The notes: generated by a model not told the origin, from the sequence alone. 64,000 nt of DNA from Rufibacter psychrotolerans (GCF_016924645.1 NZ_JAFFJV010000008.1:62001-126000), one strand, 5' to 3'; positions 16,203 to 24,441 are shown, numbered from the stretch's first letter. Numbers and translations are program-made.

Positions 16203-17267
16203 CTAAGCGGTAATAACAGGAGTCAATAATTGTATGTAAAGGGCAATACCCTCTTCTAATTCTGAAAGGTAAATAAATTCATCGGCGGTATGCGAACGAG
16301 CCGAGTCTCCCGGACCCACTTTCACCGACGGGATGTTCAACAGCGCCTGGTCCGAGGTGGTAGGGGAGCCGTACAGGTTCCTACCCAGTTGAATGCCCGA
16401 CTGCACAATGGGGTGATTCTGATCAATGCACGAAGGCCGCAAACGCGTAGAACGTGGCGTTACCCCACTTTTCACGTGCTCCCGAATGATGCTCAACACT
16501 TCCTCAGGCTGATAGGCATCGGTCATGCGCACATCCACGGTAAATTTGCATTGATCTGGCACCACGTTGTGCTGTGAGCCTGCCTGAATGATGGTCACGC
16601 TCATTTTCACCGGACCTAGGAAGCTAGACTCCTTTGGGAAGCGGAATGTGCGGAACCACTCAATATCAGGCAATGCTTCATAGATGGCATTTAAACCTTC
16701 CTCGCGGGCAGCGTGGCCGCCTTGTCCGTGGGCCATGCAATCTAGTACCATCAGGCCTTTTTCGGCCACAGCCAGGTGCATCTGGGTAGGTTCCCCCACA
16801 ATGGCAAACTCCAAGTCACCCAGTTCTGGGTACACCAGTTCAATGCCGTTTCTTCCCGAGATTTCTTCCTCAGCCGTAGCGGCCAGCACTAGGTTATAGG
16901 TTAAATCCTGACGCTCATAAAAGTGCAGGAACGTAGCGATGAGCGACACCAGGCAACCACCCGCATCATTGCTACCCAAACCAATGAGTTTGCCGTCTTG
17001 CAAGGTAGGCGTGAACGGGTCAAAGGTCCAACTGGGGTGTGGCTTTACGGTATCATGGTGCGAGTTCAGCAGTACCGTAGGCAGGGCCGTGTTGTAGTAC
17101 TTGTTAAACGCCCAAACGTTGTGCTCCCTGCGGTGAATCTCCACGCCTCTGGCCTGCAAAAACTGCGCAATTGCCTCCGCCGTTCCTGCCTCCTCACGGC
17201 TGAAGGATTGGATGGAGATAAGTTGCTGGAGTAACGCGAGGGCGTCTTGGTATAAGGTATTGTTCAT
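16203..17267 (-). CDS. argE: M20-family acyl-ornithine / acyl-citrulline deacylase
   Basis: A 354-residue zinc hydrolase of the M20/ArgE-DapE family. In operons with an acylornithine carbamoyltransferase, as here, the substrate is expected to be N-acyl-citrulline rather than acetylornithine. Metal and catalytic residues are visible: H70 and D72 in SHHDTV, D101 in GSNDAGG, E133/E134 in TAEEEISG, E159 in VGEPTQ, and a late His in SARSHTADEF. The dimerisation domain lies between about residues 175 and 290. It is tightly followed by argH. Acetyl- versus succinyl-specificity cannot be read from this protein alone. Confidence 0.9.
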   Translation of the reverse strand: MNNTLYQDALALLQQLISIQSFSREEAGTAEAIAQFLQARGVEIHRREHNVWAFNKYYNTALPTVLLNSHHDTVKPHPSWTFDPFTPTLQDGKLIGLGSNDAGGCLVSLIATFLHFYERQDLTYNLVLAATAEEEISGRNGIELVYPELGDLEFAIVGEPTQMHLAVAEKGLMVLDCMAHGQGGHAAREEGLNAIYEALPDIEWFRTFRFPKESSFLGPVKMSVTIIQAGSQHNVVPDQCKFTVDVRMTDAYQPEEVLSIIREHVKSGVTPRSTRLRPSCIDQNHPIVQSGIQLGRNLYGSPTTSDQALLNIPSVKVGPGDSARSHTADEFIYLSELEEGIALYIQLLTPVITA

Positions 17268-17282
17268 TTCTATTTCTTTTTC

Positions 17283-17452
17283 CGCTGGCGCGAGTTTGTA
17301 ACTCGTGCCTACAGATGATGAGTAGTCTTTGACTACTCTCGCTGTGTAGCAGCGACTTCACGTATTGCTGAAGTGAGCATTTCCAGCTCGTGGTTCCCGG
17401 CGAGTCTGGAGACTCGCTTCATCCTTTGTCACGAGACTTCAGTCTCGCGCCA
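17283..17452. repeat. Nested inverted-repeat element C (cluster of mini-hairpins)
   Basis: A divergent member of the nested family. The outer arms (17283-17309, CGCTGGCGCGAGTTTGTAAC; 17430-17452) carry mini-hairpins GAGTT-TGT-AACTC and GAGACT-TC-AGTCTC. Between them lie at least four more: GAGTAGT/ACTACTC, CGCTG/CAGCG, CTTCA/TGAAG and GCGAGTCTGGAGACTCGC. It occupies the argE-proC gap. Confidence 0.75.
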
Positions 17453-17461
17453 TTTATTTGA

Positions 17462-17496
17462 GTTTTGAGCCTATTTTTGGAAAAACAGGCCAAAAC
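17462..17496. repeat. Intergenic near-palindrome, copy 7
   Basis: Arms GTTTTGAGCCTATTTTT and GAAAAACAGGCCAAAAC; right after nested element C. Confidence 0.85.
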
Positions 17497-17530
17497 CAGC
17501 AATGCGTGGAGACAAGGCGGTGCCTGGTCT

Positions 17531-18352
17531 CTACTTTTCGTCTGTATATAACTTTTCCGCTTTGTTAGCCGAAGTCCGGATGCCTTTGATCATGGCAGAG
17601 CTAAAGCCGTTGTGCTCCATTTCGTTCAGACCGGCAATGGTGCAGCCTTTTGGCGAAGTCACTTTGTCAATCTCGTTCTCTGGGTGACTCCCGAAGTGCA
17701 GCAGGAGGGAAGCGGCGCCTTTGGCTGTCTGAGCGGCCATACGAAGAGCATCTCCAGCATGGAACCCGATCTCGGTGCCGCCCTGGGCCGCCGCCCGGAT
17801 AGAACGTAAAAAGAAGGCAATGCCGCAAGCCACCAGCGCCGTAGCTGAGGACATGAGTTCTTCCTCAATTTCCACGGTTTCGCCCACGGCGGAGAAGATT
17901 TCTTTCACCAGCTTAATGTTTTCAGGCGAGGCGTTCTTGCTGGTAATGCATGTCATAGACTCCCGGATGGCGATAGCTGTGTTGGGCATAGCACGCACCA
18001 CTTCCACCACTTTGCCCAAACGGGTAATAATGTCTGTTACAGCCACACCAGTCACGATGGAGATGAACAGATGGCGGCTCGGGTCTATGCTCTCCGAGAT
18101 GTTGTCCAGCACGCTATCCAGTTGCTGCGGCAGGATACTCAGGACTACAATATCAGCATCGGCTACGGCCAGGGCGTTGTTGCTGGAGGCGCGGTAGCCT
18201 TGCTCCACCATTGCATCCAGCAGTTTGGTGTTGCGGCGGGTTAGGGTGATGTCCTCGGCGCGGTATTTCCCGGAGGCCACCATGCCTTTCGCCAGCGCGA
18301 TGCCCATGTTTCCGCCGCCCAGAATGGCTATTTTCTTGTACTGTTCACTCAT
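17531..18352 (-). CDS. proC: Pyrroline-5-carboxylate reductase
   Basis: This 273-residue NAD(P)H-dependent enzyme reduces 1-pyrroline-5-carboxylate to proline. The Rossmann motif AILGGGNMGIALAKGM is at residues 9-24. The family C-terminal signature region is present (residues ~220-260: SPKGCTIAGLNEMEHNGF, with TSPKGCT typical of ProC). Its place inside the arginine operon links proline and arginine synthesis from glutamate, an arrangement I recall from other Bacteroidetes. Both flanking gaps (263 and 335 nt) are filled by repeats rather than genes. Confidence 0.96.
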   Translation of the reverse strand: MSEQYKKIAILGGGNMGIALAKGMVASGKYRAEDITLTRRNTKLLDAMVEQGYRASSNNALAVADADIVVLSILPQQLDSVLDNISESIDPSRHLFISIVTGVAVTDIITRLGKVVEVVRAMPNTAIAIRESMTCITSKNASPENIKLVKEIFSAVGETVEIEEELMSSATALVACGIAFFLRSIRAAAQGGTEIGFHAGDALRMAAQTAKGAASLLLHFGSHPENEIDKVTSPKGCTIAGLNEMEHNGFSSAMIKGIRTSANKAEKLYTDEK

Positions 18353-18435
18353 ATCTCTTTAGGTTGCAGCCGGCACACCGGCATCGGTACAAATGTTCTC
18401 CCTGCAAGAAAGGTATTTTGCAGTTTCCTCAAATC

Positions 18436-18471
18436 GTTTCCGGCTTGTTTTCTGAAAATCAGGCTGAAAAC
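18436..18471. repeat. Intergenic near-palindrome, copy 8
   Basis: Arms GTTTCCGGCTTGTTTTC and GAAAATCAGGCTGAAAAC in the proC-argB gap. Confidence 0.85.
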
Positions 18472-18552
18472 GAGATTTAGCGCAGACGCTTGCAGGTCCT
18501 TGCGCACGCTACGAGGTCTTTGGAGCAGGCGTCTGCTGCGTGGTGTTTGGCT

Positions 18553-18585
18553 AAACCTGTGAGGTTTCCAAAACCTCACAGGTTT
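18553..18585. terminator. Strong hairpin in the proC-argB gap
   Basis: A perfect 15-bp stem, AAACCTGTGAGGTTT paired with its complement, and a 3-nt loop. It is symmetric, so it could act in either direction; being inside an operon it may attenuate or protect mRNA rather than end it. A looser inverted pair, GCAGACGC...GCGTCTGC, lies at about 18482-18538. Confidence 0.7.
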
Positions 18586-18590
18586 TTGCA

Positions 18591-18625
18591 TTTAATGCCT
18601 GTTTTCTGAAAATTGGGTCGAAAAC
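18591..18625. repeat. Intergenic near-palindrome, copy 9
   Basis: Arms TTTAATGCCTGTTTTC and GAAAATTGGGTCGAAAAC. Two family copies (8 and 9) flank the hairpin in this 335-nt gene-free gap, which otherwise holds no gene. Confidence 0.75.
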
Positions 18626-18687
18626 GCAGTACTTAGCATTAATGCTGATTTACTTGACCTCGTAGTGTGCATAGCTCCTACGAGTGT

Positions 18688-19485
18688 CTACAGCGTGATC
18701 CTCGTTCCCGCCTTTTCACCTGCTGCTATTCCCTTGATTTCCGCTGCATCTCCAATAATGACTGCTTTCACGCCCTGCTGAAGCGCGGCAAACGCATTAT
18801 CCAGCTTGGGCAGCATCCCCGCGAAAATGGCACCTTGCTCTTTCAGTTCAGCATAATACTGCGGTTGCAGGTGGTGAATCACGCTGGTTTCATCCTCTAC
18901 ATCTAGCAGCACGCCTTTCTTCTCGAAACAGTAAATCAAGTTTACCTCAAACTGGTGGCTCAGCGCTACGGCCAAAGTGGAGGCGATGGTATCGGCGTTG
19001 GTATTGAGCATGTTTCCCTGGCCGTCATGCGTGAGCGCCGCGAAAACCGGAGTCAAGCCCTGCTCGGCCAAAGAGGCCAGGAACGTCACGTTCACCTGTT
19101 CAGGGCTTTCCACATCGCCTACAAAGCCGTAATCAATGTCTTTCACCAGGCGTTTACGGGCCGGAATAACATTGGCATCAGCACCTGTCAAGCCGAGGGA
19201 ATTACAGCCGCGGGCCTGCAGTTGCGCCACCAGGTTTTTGTTTAGTAACCCGCCATAGACCATGGTGACCACGCGCAGGGTATCAGCATCGGTAATGCGG
19301 CGACCGTTCACCATGTTGGGTTCAATGCCCAACTGTTTGCTCAGTTCCGAAGCAATTTTCCCGCCGCCGTGCACCAGCACTTTCGGACCTTGTACTGAGG
19401 CGAAATCAGTGAGGAATTGTTCCAGCTGCGCCGGGTTGTCCAGCACGTTTCCCCCTATTTTGATGACGTTGATTTTGGTAGACAC
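18688..19485 (-). CDS. argB: N-acyl-L-glutamate kinase
   Basis: A 265-residue amino-acid kinase that phosphorylates N-acetyl- or N-succinyl-glutamate, the second step of arginine synthesis. KIGGNVLDNP at residues 9-18 and VHGGGKIAS near 38-46 are the phosphate-binding loops, and NTNADTIASTLA near 161-172 contacts the nucleotide. The basic N-terminal extension of arginine-inhibited ArgB enzymes is missing, so feedback inhibition at this step is less likely (inference). It lies in the operon between proC and argF' with repeats on both sides. Confidence 0.95.
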   Translation of the reverse strand: MSTKINVIKIGGNVLDNPAQLEQFLTDFASVQGPKVLVHGGGKIASELSKQLGIEPNMVNGRRITDADTLRVVTMVYGGLLNKNLVAQLQARGCNSLGLTGADANVIPARKRLVKDIDYGFVGDVESPEQVNVTFLASLAEQGLTPVFAALTHDGQGNMLNTNADTIASTLAVALSHQFEVNLIYCFEKKGVLLDVEDETSVIHHLQPQYYAELKEQGAIFAGMLPKLDNAFAALQQGVKAVIIGDAAEIKGIAAGEKAGTRITL

Positions 19486-19504
19486 TTGGTGTTAGGTTTT
19501 CTGC

Positions 19505-19708
19505 CGCTGGCGCGAGCTTGCAGCTCGTGTCCGCACGTATTTCTGATGACTAATTATGGACATCCTGAAAGGATCTTGTGTGCGAACTAATAAAGCCTTT
19601 CCAAGCGGTACTACTGTTGGCAACCAAGATCTTTCCAAGATGACATTGAGAGGATGAATAATGTATGCAGGAATGCGTGCGGACACGAGCTGCAAGCTCG
19701 CGCCAGCG
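19505..19708. repeat. Nested inverted-repeat element D
   Basis: Outer arms 19505-19541 and 19672-19708 (CGCTGGCGCGAGCTTGCAGC and its inverse), inner arms about 19561-19587 and 19620-19645 (CATCCTGAAAGGATCTTG and CAAGATCTTTCCAAGATG). It fills nearly the whole argF'-argB gap. Confidence 0.88.
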
Positions 19709-19715
19709 ACTCCTT

Positions 19716-20672
19716 TTATTGAATGCCTTCTAGCAACCGCTTCAGCACCGCTTGGGCGGCGAATTCACGGTTGGCGGCTTCGTGCACTACCAAGGAGTTC
19801 GGGCCGTCCAGAATTTCATCGCTGAGTTCCACGTTGCGGCGAACCGGCAGGCAGTGCATCACTTTGGCGTTGTTGGTGTTGGTCAAGTGCTGATTGGTAA
19901 GCATCCAGCTGGCGTCTTGGGTGAGCACCTCACCATAGTTGGGCTGAAAAGTGGACCAGTTCTTCACGTAGATGAAATCGGCGCCTTCCAGGGCTTCCTG
20001 CTGGTTGTAGGTGATGGTGGCGCCGTTGGTGAACTGTGGGTCCAGTTCGTAGCCTTCTGGATGTGTAATCACAAAGTCTACATCCGCGGCGCACATCCAT
20101 TCGGCAAACGAGTTGGGTACGGCCTGCGGAAGCGCTTTCACGTGGGGAGCCCAGGTTAATACCACCTTTGGGCGACGGCCTTTGGGGGCGTGCTCGGTGA
20201 TGGTGATTAGGTCAGCGAGGCTCTGCAGCGGGTGGCGGGTGGCAGATTCTAAACTCACAAACGGCACGTTGGCGTACTGGATGAACTTCTTCAGGATCTC
20301 CTCGGAGTAGTCTTCCTCCACGTTCTGCAGCTTCGGGAAAGAGCGCATGCCCAGCACATCGCAGTATTGGCCCATTACGGCGGCGGCATCTTTGATGTGC
20401 TCCACGGTGGTGCCGTTCATAATGGCCCCATCCTGCGTTTCCAGCGCCCAGCCTTCCTGCCCCATGTTCATCACCATCACGTTCATGCCCAGACTTTGGG
20501 CGGCTTTCTGCGTGCTGAGGCGCGTCCGTAAACTAGGATTCAGGAAAATAAGGCCCAAGGTTTTGTGTTTGCCTAGACTTTCATGAGCATAAGGGTGCTG
20601 CTTCAACACCAGCGCTTCCCGCACCAGTGACTCTAAATCTTCTACGTCGTGAACGGAAGTGAATTGCTTCAT
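19716..20672 (-). CDS. argF': N-acylornithine carbamoyltransferase, probably N-succinylornithine-specific
   Basis: A 318-residue carbamoyltransferase that makes N-acyl-citrulline from N-acyl-ornithine. SLRTR at residues 47-51 binds carbamoyl phosphate, RHPLQSLADL (near 146-155) and HCLPVRRNVELSDE (near 276-289) are family motifs, and the protein aligns without gaps to Bacteroides fragilis succinylornithine transcarbamylase as I remember it. That enzyme has Pro90 and the Xanthomonas acetylornithine enzyme has Glu92 at the site that sets specificity; here it is Val90 (TTVEH, 88-92). Published E92V-type swaps (recalled) gave succinylornithine activity. Hence succinyl-specificity is the prediction. 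It is followed by argB. Confidence 0.93.
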   Translation of the reverse strand: MKQFTSVHDVEDLESLVREALVLKQHPYAHESLGKHKTLGLIFLNPSLRTRLSTQKAAQSLGMNVMVMNMGQEGWALETQDGAIMNGTTVEHIKDAAAVMGQYCDVLGMRSFPKLQNVEEDYSEEILKKFIQYANVPFVSLESATRHPLQSLADLITITEHAPKGRRPKVVLTWAPHVKALPQAVPNSFAEWMCAADVDFVITHPEGYELDPQFTNGATITYNQQEALEGADFIYVKNWSTFQPNYGEVLTQDASWMLTNQHLTNTNNAKVMHCLPVRRNVELSDEILDGPNSLVVHEAANREFAAQAVLKRLLEGIQ

Positions 20673-20681
20673 TTTATTGAT

Positions 20682-20807
20682 GGTATCATGTATCGAGTAT
20701 CAGGTAGCACGACACAAGTATTGTAAAATCGTTTGTCCTAAATGAATTGAGTTGAAAATACAAAATCAACTAAAAGTCTTGATACCTGCTACTTGCTACT
20801 TGATACC
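20682..20807. repeat. Inverted pair of heptamer arrays between argF' and argD
   Basis: Left array 20682-20716 has units GGTATCA, TGTATCG, AGTATCA, GGTAGCA, CGACACA. Right array 20780-20807 has TGATACC, TGCTACT, TGCTACT, TGATACC, the inverse of the left units. The argD stop codon (20789-20791) and the last ArgD codons (V-S-S-S-K) are written in the right array. Confidence 0.85.
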
Positions 20808-21925
20808 AAATTTGCAAACGCCTCTAAGAATCTATCCAACTCGGCCTGTGTTACGTTCAGGGCGGGCAGAATGCGTATGGTGTTTTTGTTGGAGGCGGAG
20901 CCGGTAAAGATGCGGTATTCGTCCAGCAGGGCCTTGCGGAGGGGAGCGCAAGGGTTTTCCAACTCAATACCTACCATCAGGCCTTGTCCTCGAACTTCTT
21001 TTACACCTGGCAAGGCTTTGGCTTTTTCCATCAGGTACTCACCCATTTTGGCGGCGTTCTCTACCAGGTTCTCCTGCTCCATCACTTCCAGTACTGCTAA
21101 GGCAGCAGCGCAAGCCAGGTAATTGCCCCCGAAGGTGGTACCCAGCATGCCGTGTTTGGCTGGAATCTCAGGAGAAATCAACACACCTGCTACCGGGAAA
21201 CCGTTGCCCATGCCTTTGGCGATGGTGATTAAGTCTGGCTTGATACCCGCGTGCTGGTGCGCGAAGAATTTACCGGAACGTCCGTACCCTGACTGAATTT
21301 CGTCCAGGATCAGCAGCGCGCCGTGTTTCTTGGCTAGTTTTTCCAAATCCTGCAGAAACTGGATAGTAGGGATGTTCACACCGCCCACGCCCTGGATGCC
21401 TTCCACAATAATGGCGGCAACCTCGTTCGTAGCTAAGGCTTCTTCCACCGCAGCAGCATCATTGAAGGGTAGGAAGATGATGTTCTCGGTTTCATTCACG
21501 GGGGCCACAATGCTGCGGTCATCGGTGGCCGCTACTACCGCCGAGGTTCTGCCGTGAAACGACTTGCTGAACGAGATCACCTTCTTGCGGCCCGTATGGA
21601 ACGAGGCCAATTTCAGGGCATTCTCGTTCGCCTCCGCGCCGGAGTTGATCAGGAACAATTGGTAATCTTCGTAACCGCTTAATTTGCCCAGTTTATCGGC
21701 CAGTTCCTGCTGCTGCGGAATCTTTACTGAATTAGAGTAAAAACCCATGTTGTTCAGTTGTTCGGTAAGGCGCTGCACGTAATGTGGGTGGCTGTGGCCA
21801 ATGGAAATCACCGCATGGCCGCCGTACAAATCCAGGTACTCGGTGCCGTTCTCGTCCCACAGCTTGGAGCCGAGGGCCTTCACGGGCGTTATATCAAAAA
21901 GAGGGTAAACGTCGAAGAGATTCAT
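20789..21925 (-). CDS. argD: N-acyl-ornithine aminotransferase
   Basis: A 378-residue class III PLP transaminase that converts N-acyl-glutamate semialdehyde to N-acyl-ornithine with glutamate as donor. The PLP lysine is K237 in TIAKGMGNGFPVAG, LDEIQSGYGRSGKFF (208-222) binds the cofactor phosphate, and NSGAEANENALKLA (94-107) is typical of the family. The start MNLFDVYPLF (21925) is used rather than a more upstream ATG that falls in a heptamer repeat. Its C-terminus is repeat-encoded (see the array at 20682-20807). Succinylornithine aminotransferases are close relatives, so substrate acylation is not decided by sequence. Confidence 0.95.
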   Translation of the reverse strand: MNLFDVYPLFDITPVKALGSKLWDENGTEYLDLYGGHAVISIGHSHPHYVQRLTEQLNNMGFYSNSVKIPQQQELADKLGKLSGYEDYQLFLINSGAEANENALKLASFHTGRKKVISFSKSFHGRTSAVVAATDDRSIVAPVNETENIIFLPFNDAAAVEEALATNEVAAIIVEGIQGVGGVNIPTIQFLQDLEKLAKKHGALLILDEIQSGYGRSGKFFAHQHAGIKPDLITIAKGMGNGFPVAGVLISPEIPAKHGMLGTTFGGNYLACAAALAVLEVMEQENLVENAAKMGEYLMEKAKALPGVKEVRGQGLMVGIELENPCAPLRKALLDEYRIFTGSASNKNTIRILPALNVTQAELDRFLEAFANLVSSSK

Positions 21926-21930
21926 TTTGT

Positions 21931-21965
21931 AGATGTAAGATTCAAGACGTAAGACATCAGACTCC
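21931..21965. repeat. Heptamer array upstream of argD
   Basis: Five 7-bp units AGATGTA, AGATTCA, AGACGTA, AGACATC, AGACTCC, directly before the argD ATG. Unlike the other arrays it has no clear inverted partner. Confidence 0.65.
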
Positions 21966-21972
21966 AATTTCT

Positions 21973-22008
21973 GTCTTGGGCCTGTTTTTCTGAAAACAGC
22001 CTGGAAAC
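21973..22008. repeat. Intergenic near-palindrome, copy 10
   Basis: Arms GTCTTGGGCCTGTTTTTC and GAAAACAGCCTGGAAAC, between argD and nested element E. Confidence 0.85.
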
Positions 22009-22025
22009 GCTGTCATACTTTCATT

Positions 22026-22131
22026 CGCTGGCGCGAGCTTGCAGCTCGTGTCCGCACGTATTCCAGATGGCTTCTGCTGTAAAACTAAATCAGCAACGCT
22101 TGAGGACACGAGCTGCAAGCTCGCGCCAGCG
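22026..22131. repeat. Nested inverted-repeat element E (short form)
   Basis: Outer arms 22026-22062 and 22098-22131 (CGCTGGCGCGAGCTTGCAGC type) enclose only 35 nt and lack the AAAGATCTTG inner hairpin. Located between argC and argD. Confidence 0.85.
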
Positions 22132-22147
22132 GTAGGTTGGAGAGGTT

Positions 22148-23149
22148 CTAAAACCCGATGGCTTTCAGCTGCAAGCCAGCCCTTTCGTCCAGCCCGAACA
22201 ACAGGTTCATGTTTTGCACCGCTTGGCCCGAGGCACCTTTCAGAAGGTTATCAATCATGCTAGTGATAACTAACTGATCATCGTGCTTCTCTATATATAA
22301 TATGCACTTGTTGGTGTTCACTACCTGCTTCAGGTTTGGGTTCTTGTCAGTAATGAGTGTGTACGGATGGCCTTCATAGAATTGCCTGTACAATTGTTGG
22401 GCTTCTTCCAGGCTTAGGTCTGAGCGCAAATACGTAGTACACATAATGCCACGGCTAAAGTTGCCACGGTATGGCACAAAGCGGATGGCAGTATTTAAGT
22501 CTGATTGCAATGATTGCAGGCTTTTCGTAATCTCATGCAAGTGCTGGTGTCCGAACACTTTGTAGCTGGAGATATTATTATTGCGCCAGCTGAAGTGCGA
22601 GGTCTCGGCCAGTTTCTGACCTGCGCCGGTAGAACCGGTGATACCGCTTACGTGTACTTCCTGTGCTAAAGAACCATTCTGAGCGAGCGGGAGCAAGGCC
22701 AGCTGAATAGCCGTGGCGAAGCAACCTGGGTTGGCTACGTTAACCGCGGTTTTGATTTGCTCGCGGTTTAGCTCCGGCAAGCCGTACACAAATTGACGGT
22801 TACCAGAAGTTGACTTTGCCGTGAGGCGGAAGTCCTGGCTCAAGTCAATAATTTTAACTGTGTCCGGAATAGTATTAGCGTCTAAGAACTTCTTAGCATC
22901 GCCGTGGCCTACGCAAAGGAATAGAACGTCTACATCGGTGCCCAGTTCATTGGTGAAGACTAAATCAGTATCGCCTAACAAGTCTGTATGTGTGTCTGTT
23001 ACTGGTTTGCCGGCCTGGCTATTGCTGTGCACAAAAGCTATCTGTACATGCGGGTGGTGCACCAGCAGCCGAAGCAGCTCACCACCGGTGTAGCCTGCTC
23101 CGCCTACTATGCCCACTTTTATAAGATTACTCTGCGCCATCTTCGCCAT
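22148..23149 (-). CDS. argC: N-acetyl/succinyl-gamma-glutamyl-phosphate reductase
   Basis: A 333-residue NADPH-dependent reductase that makes N-acyl-glutamate semialdehyde, the third step of the pathway. The nucleotide-binding motif GGAGYTGGELL is at residues 16-26 and the catalytic Cys is C143 in ANPGCFAT. The first ATG (23149) lies 23 nt inside argG, with a second in-frame ATG at 23140 (MAQSNLIKVGIVGG) that fits family N-termini slightly better. The overlap with argG means translational coupling. It is followed by the nested repeat that separates it from argD. Confidence 0.95.
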   Translation of the reverse strand: MAKMAQSNLIKVGIVGGAGYTGGELLRLLVHHPHVQIAFVHSNSQAGKPVTDTHTDLLGDTDLVFTNELGTDVDVLFLCVGHGDAKKFLDANTIPDTVKIIDLSQDFRLTAKSTSGNRQFVYGLPELNREQIKTAVNVANPGCFATAIQLALLPLAQNGSLAQEVHVSGITGSTGAGQKLAETSHFSWRNNNISSYKVFGHQHLHEITKSLQSLQSDLNTAIRFVPYRGNFSRGIMCTTYLRSDLSLEEAQQLYRQFYEGHPYTLITDKNPNLKQVVNTNKCILYIEKHDDQLVITSMIDNLLKGASGQAVQNMNLLFGLDERAGLQLKAIGF

Positions 23150-24323
23150 TGATTAAGCGGTACATCATGGTCTGGTTCCCGAAGATTTTAGAGAAACCTT
23201 TCACATCTTCGCCGGTCCAGGCGTTGTTCATCTCGCCGTACGAACCGAATTTAGAAGACATCAAATCATGCTCAGACTCAATGCCTTCTACCTGGAAACG
23301 GTACGGAGCCAGCCACACGTGTACTTTCCCGGTCACGGTTTTCTGCGTGTCGGTTAAAAACGTCTCGATGTTGCGCATGGTAGGGTCTAGAAACTGGCCT
23401 TCGTGCATCCAGTTACCGTACCAGGTAGCCAAGCTGTCTTTCCAGTATAACTGCCATTTGGTTAAGGTATGTTTCTCCAACGCATGGTGCGCTTTGATGA
23501 TAACCATAGGGGCAGCCGCCTCAAAGCCAACTCTTCCTTTGATACCAATAATAGTATCACCTACGTGAATGTCACGGCCAATCGCAAAGCCACCGGCAAT
23601 CTCCTGCAGCTTCTGGATCACATGCACCGGATTGTCGAATAGCTCATCGTTCAAGCCCACCGGCTCACCGTTTTTGAAGTGCAGCGTAATGCGCTCTGGC
23701 GTTTCTTTAGAAAGCTGAGTAGGGTAAGCAGATTCTGGTAGTGCCTGGTGCGAAGTCAGGGTTTCTTTTCCACCTACAGAAGTACCCCAGATGCCTTTGT
23801 TGATAGAGTATTGCGCCTTCTGGAAGTCCATCTCTACGCCCCGCTCTTTCAGGTAAGCAATTTCTTCCTCGCGCGACAATTTCAGGTCACGGATAGGCGT
23901 AATCACCTGCACATTAGGTACCAGAATGTTGAATACCATGTCAAAACGTACCTGGTCGTTACCAGCACCAGTGCTGCCATGCGCTACGGCTTCGGCACCA
24001 ATCTGCTGAGCGTACTTAGCAATAGCTACCGCCTGAGAGATACGCTCGGCACTCACCGACAGCGGATAAGTGTTGTTTTTCAGCACATTCCCGAAGATGA
24101 GGTACTTCAGGCAGGTCTGGTAGTAGTTGTCGGTTTCGTCTAAGGTTACGTGCTGTTTCACGCCCAGATTCTCCGCCCTTCGGGCAATCTCGGCTAACTC
24201 CTCTTCAGAGAAGCCGCCGGTATTCACGATGGCCGAATAGATTTCATAACCTTGTTCCAGCAGGTACTTCACACAGAAAGATGTGTCTAAGCCGCCACTG
24301 AACGCGAGAACTACTTTTTTCAT
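23127..24323 (-). CDS. argG: Argininosuccinate synthase
   Basis: A 398-residue ATP-dependent ligase that joins citrulline and aspartate. The PP-loop AFSGGLDTSF is at residues 8-17, AHGSTGAGNDQVRF near 114-127 binds citrulline/ATP, and GKETLTSHQ is the later conserved loop. In this pathway the deacylase is expected to release citrulline before this step. It is the second gene of the operon, after the GNAT gene and before argC, which overlaps its end. It is an ordinary, full-length ArgG. Confidence 0.97.
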   Translation of the reverse strand: MKKVVLAFSGGLDTSFCVKYLLEQGYEIYSAIVNTGGFSEEELAEIARRAENLGVKQHVTLDETDNYYQTCLKYLIFGNVLKNNTYPLSVSAERISQAVAIAKYAQQIGAEAVAHGSTGAGNDQVRFDMVFNILVPNVQVITPIRDLKLSREEEIAYLKERGVEMDFQKAQYSINKGIWGTSVGGKETLTSHQALPESAYPTQLSKETPERITLHFKNGEPVGLNDELFDNPVHVIQKLQEIAGGFAIGRDIHVGDTIIGIKGRVGFEAAAPMVIIKAHHALEKHTLTKWQLYWKDSLATWYGNWMHEGQFLDPTMRNIETFLTDTQKTVTGKVHVWLAPYRFQVEGIESEHDLMSSKFGSYGEMNNAWTGEDVKGFSKIFGNQTMMYRLINGEDGAE

Positions 24324-24329
24324 GTTGGT

Positions 24330-24441
24330 AATGAGTGATTGAGAGAATGAATTTTATTGGATGATTGAGTGATTGCATGATTGAGAGAATGAGTAAAATA
24401 GAATCTATTCACTCATTCTCTCAATCATTTAATCACTCATT
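24330..24441. repeat. Inverted pair of octamer-like arrays between argG and the GNAT gene
   Basis: Left part includes TGATTGAG, TGATTGCA, TGATTGAG, AGAATGAG (24362-24393), preceded by a shorter relative at 24330-24350. The right part (24409-24441) is their inverse, CACTCATTCTCTCAATCATT and AATCACTCATTG. The GNAT stop codon (24433-24435) lies inside it. Confidence 0.8.
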
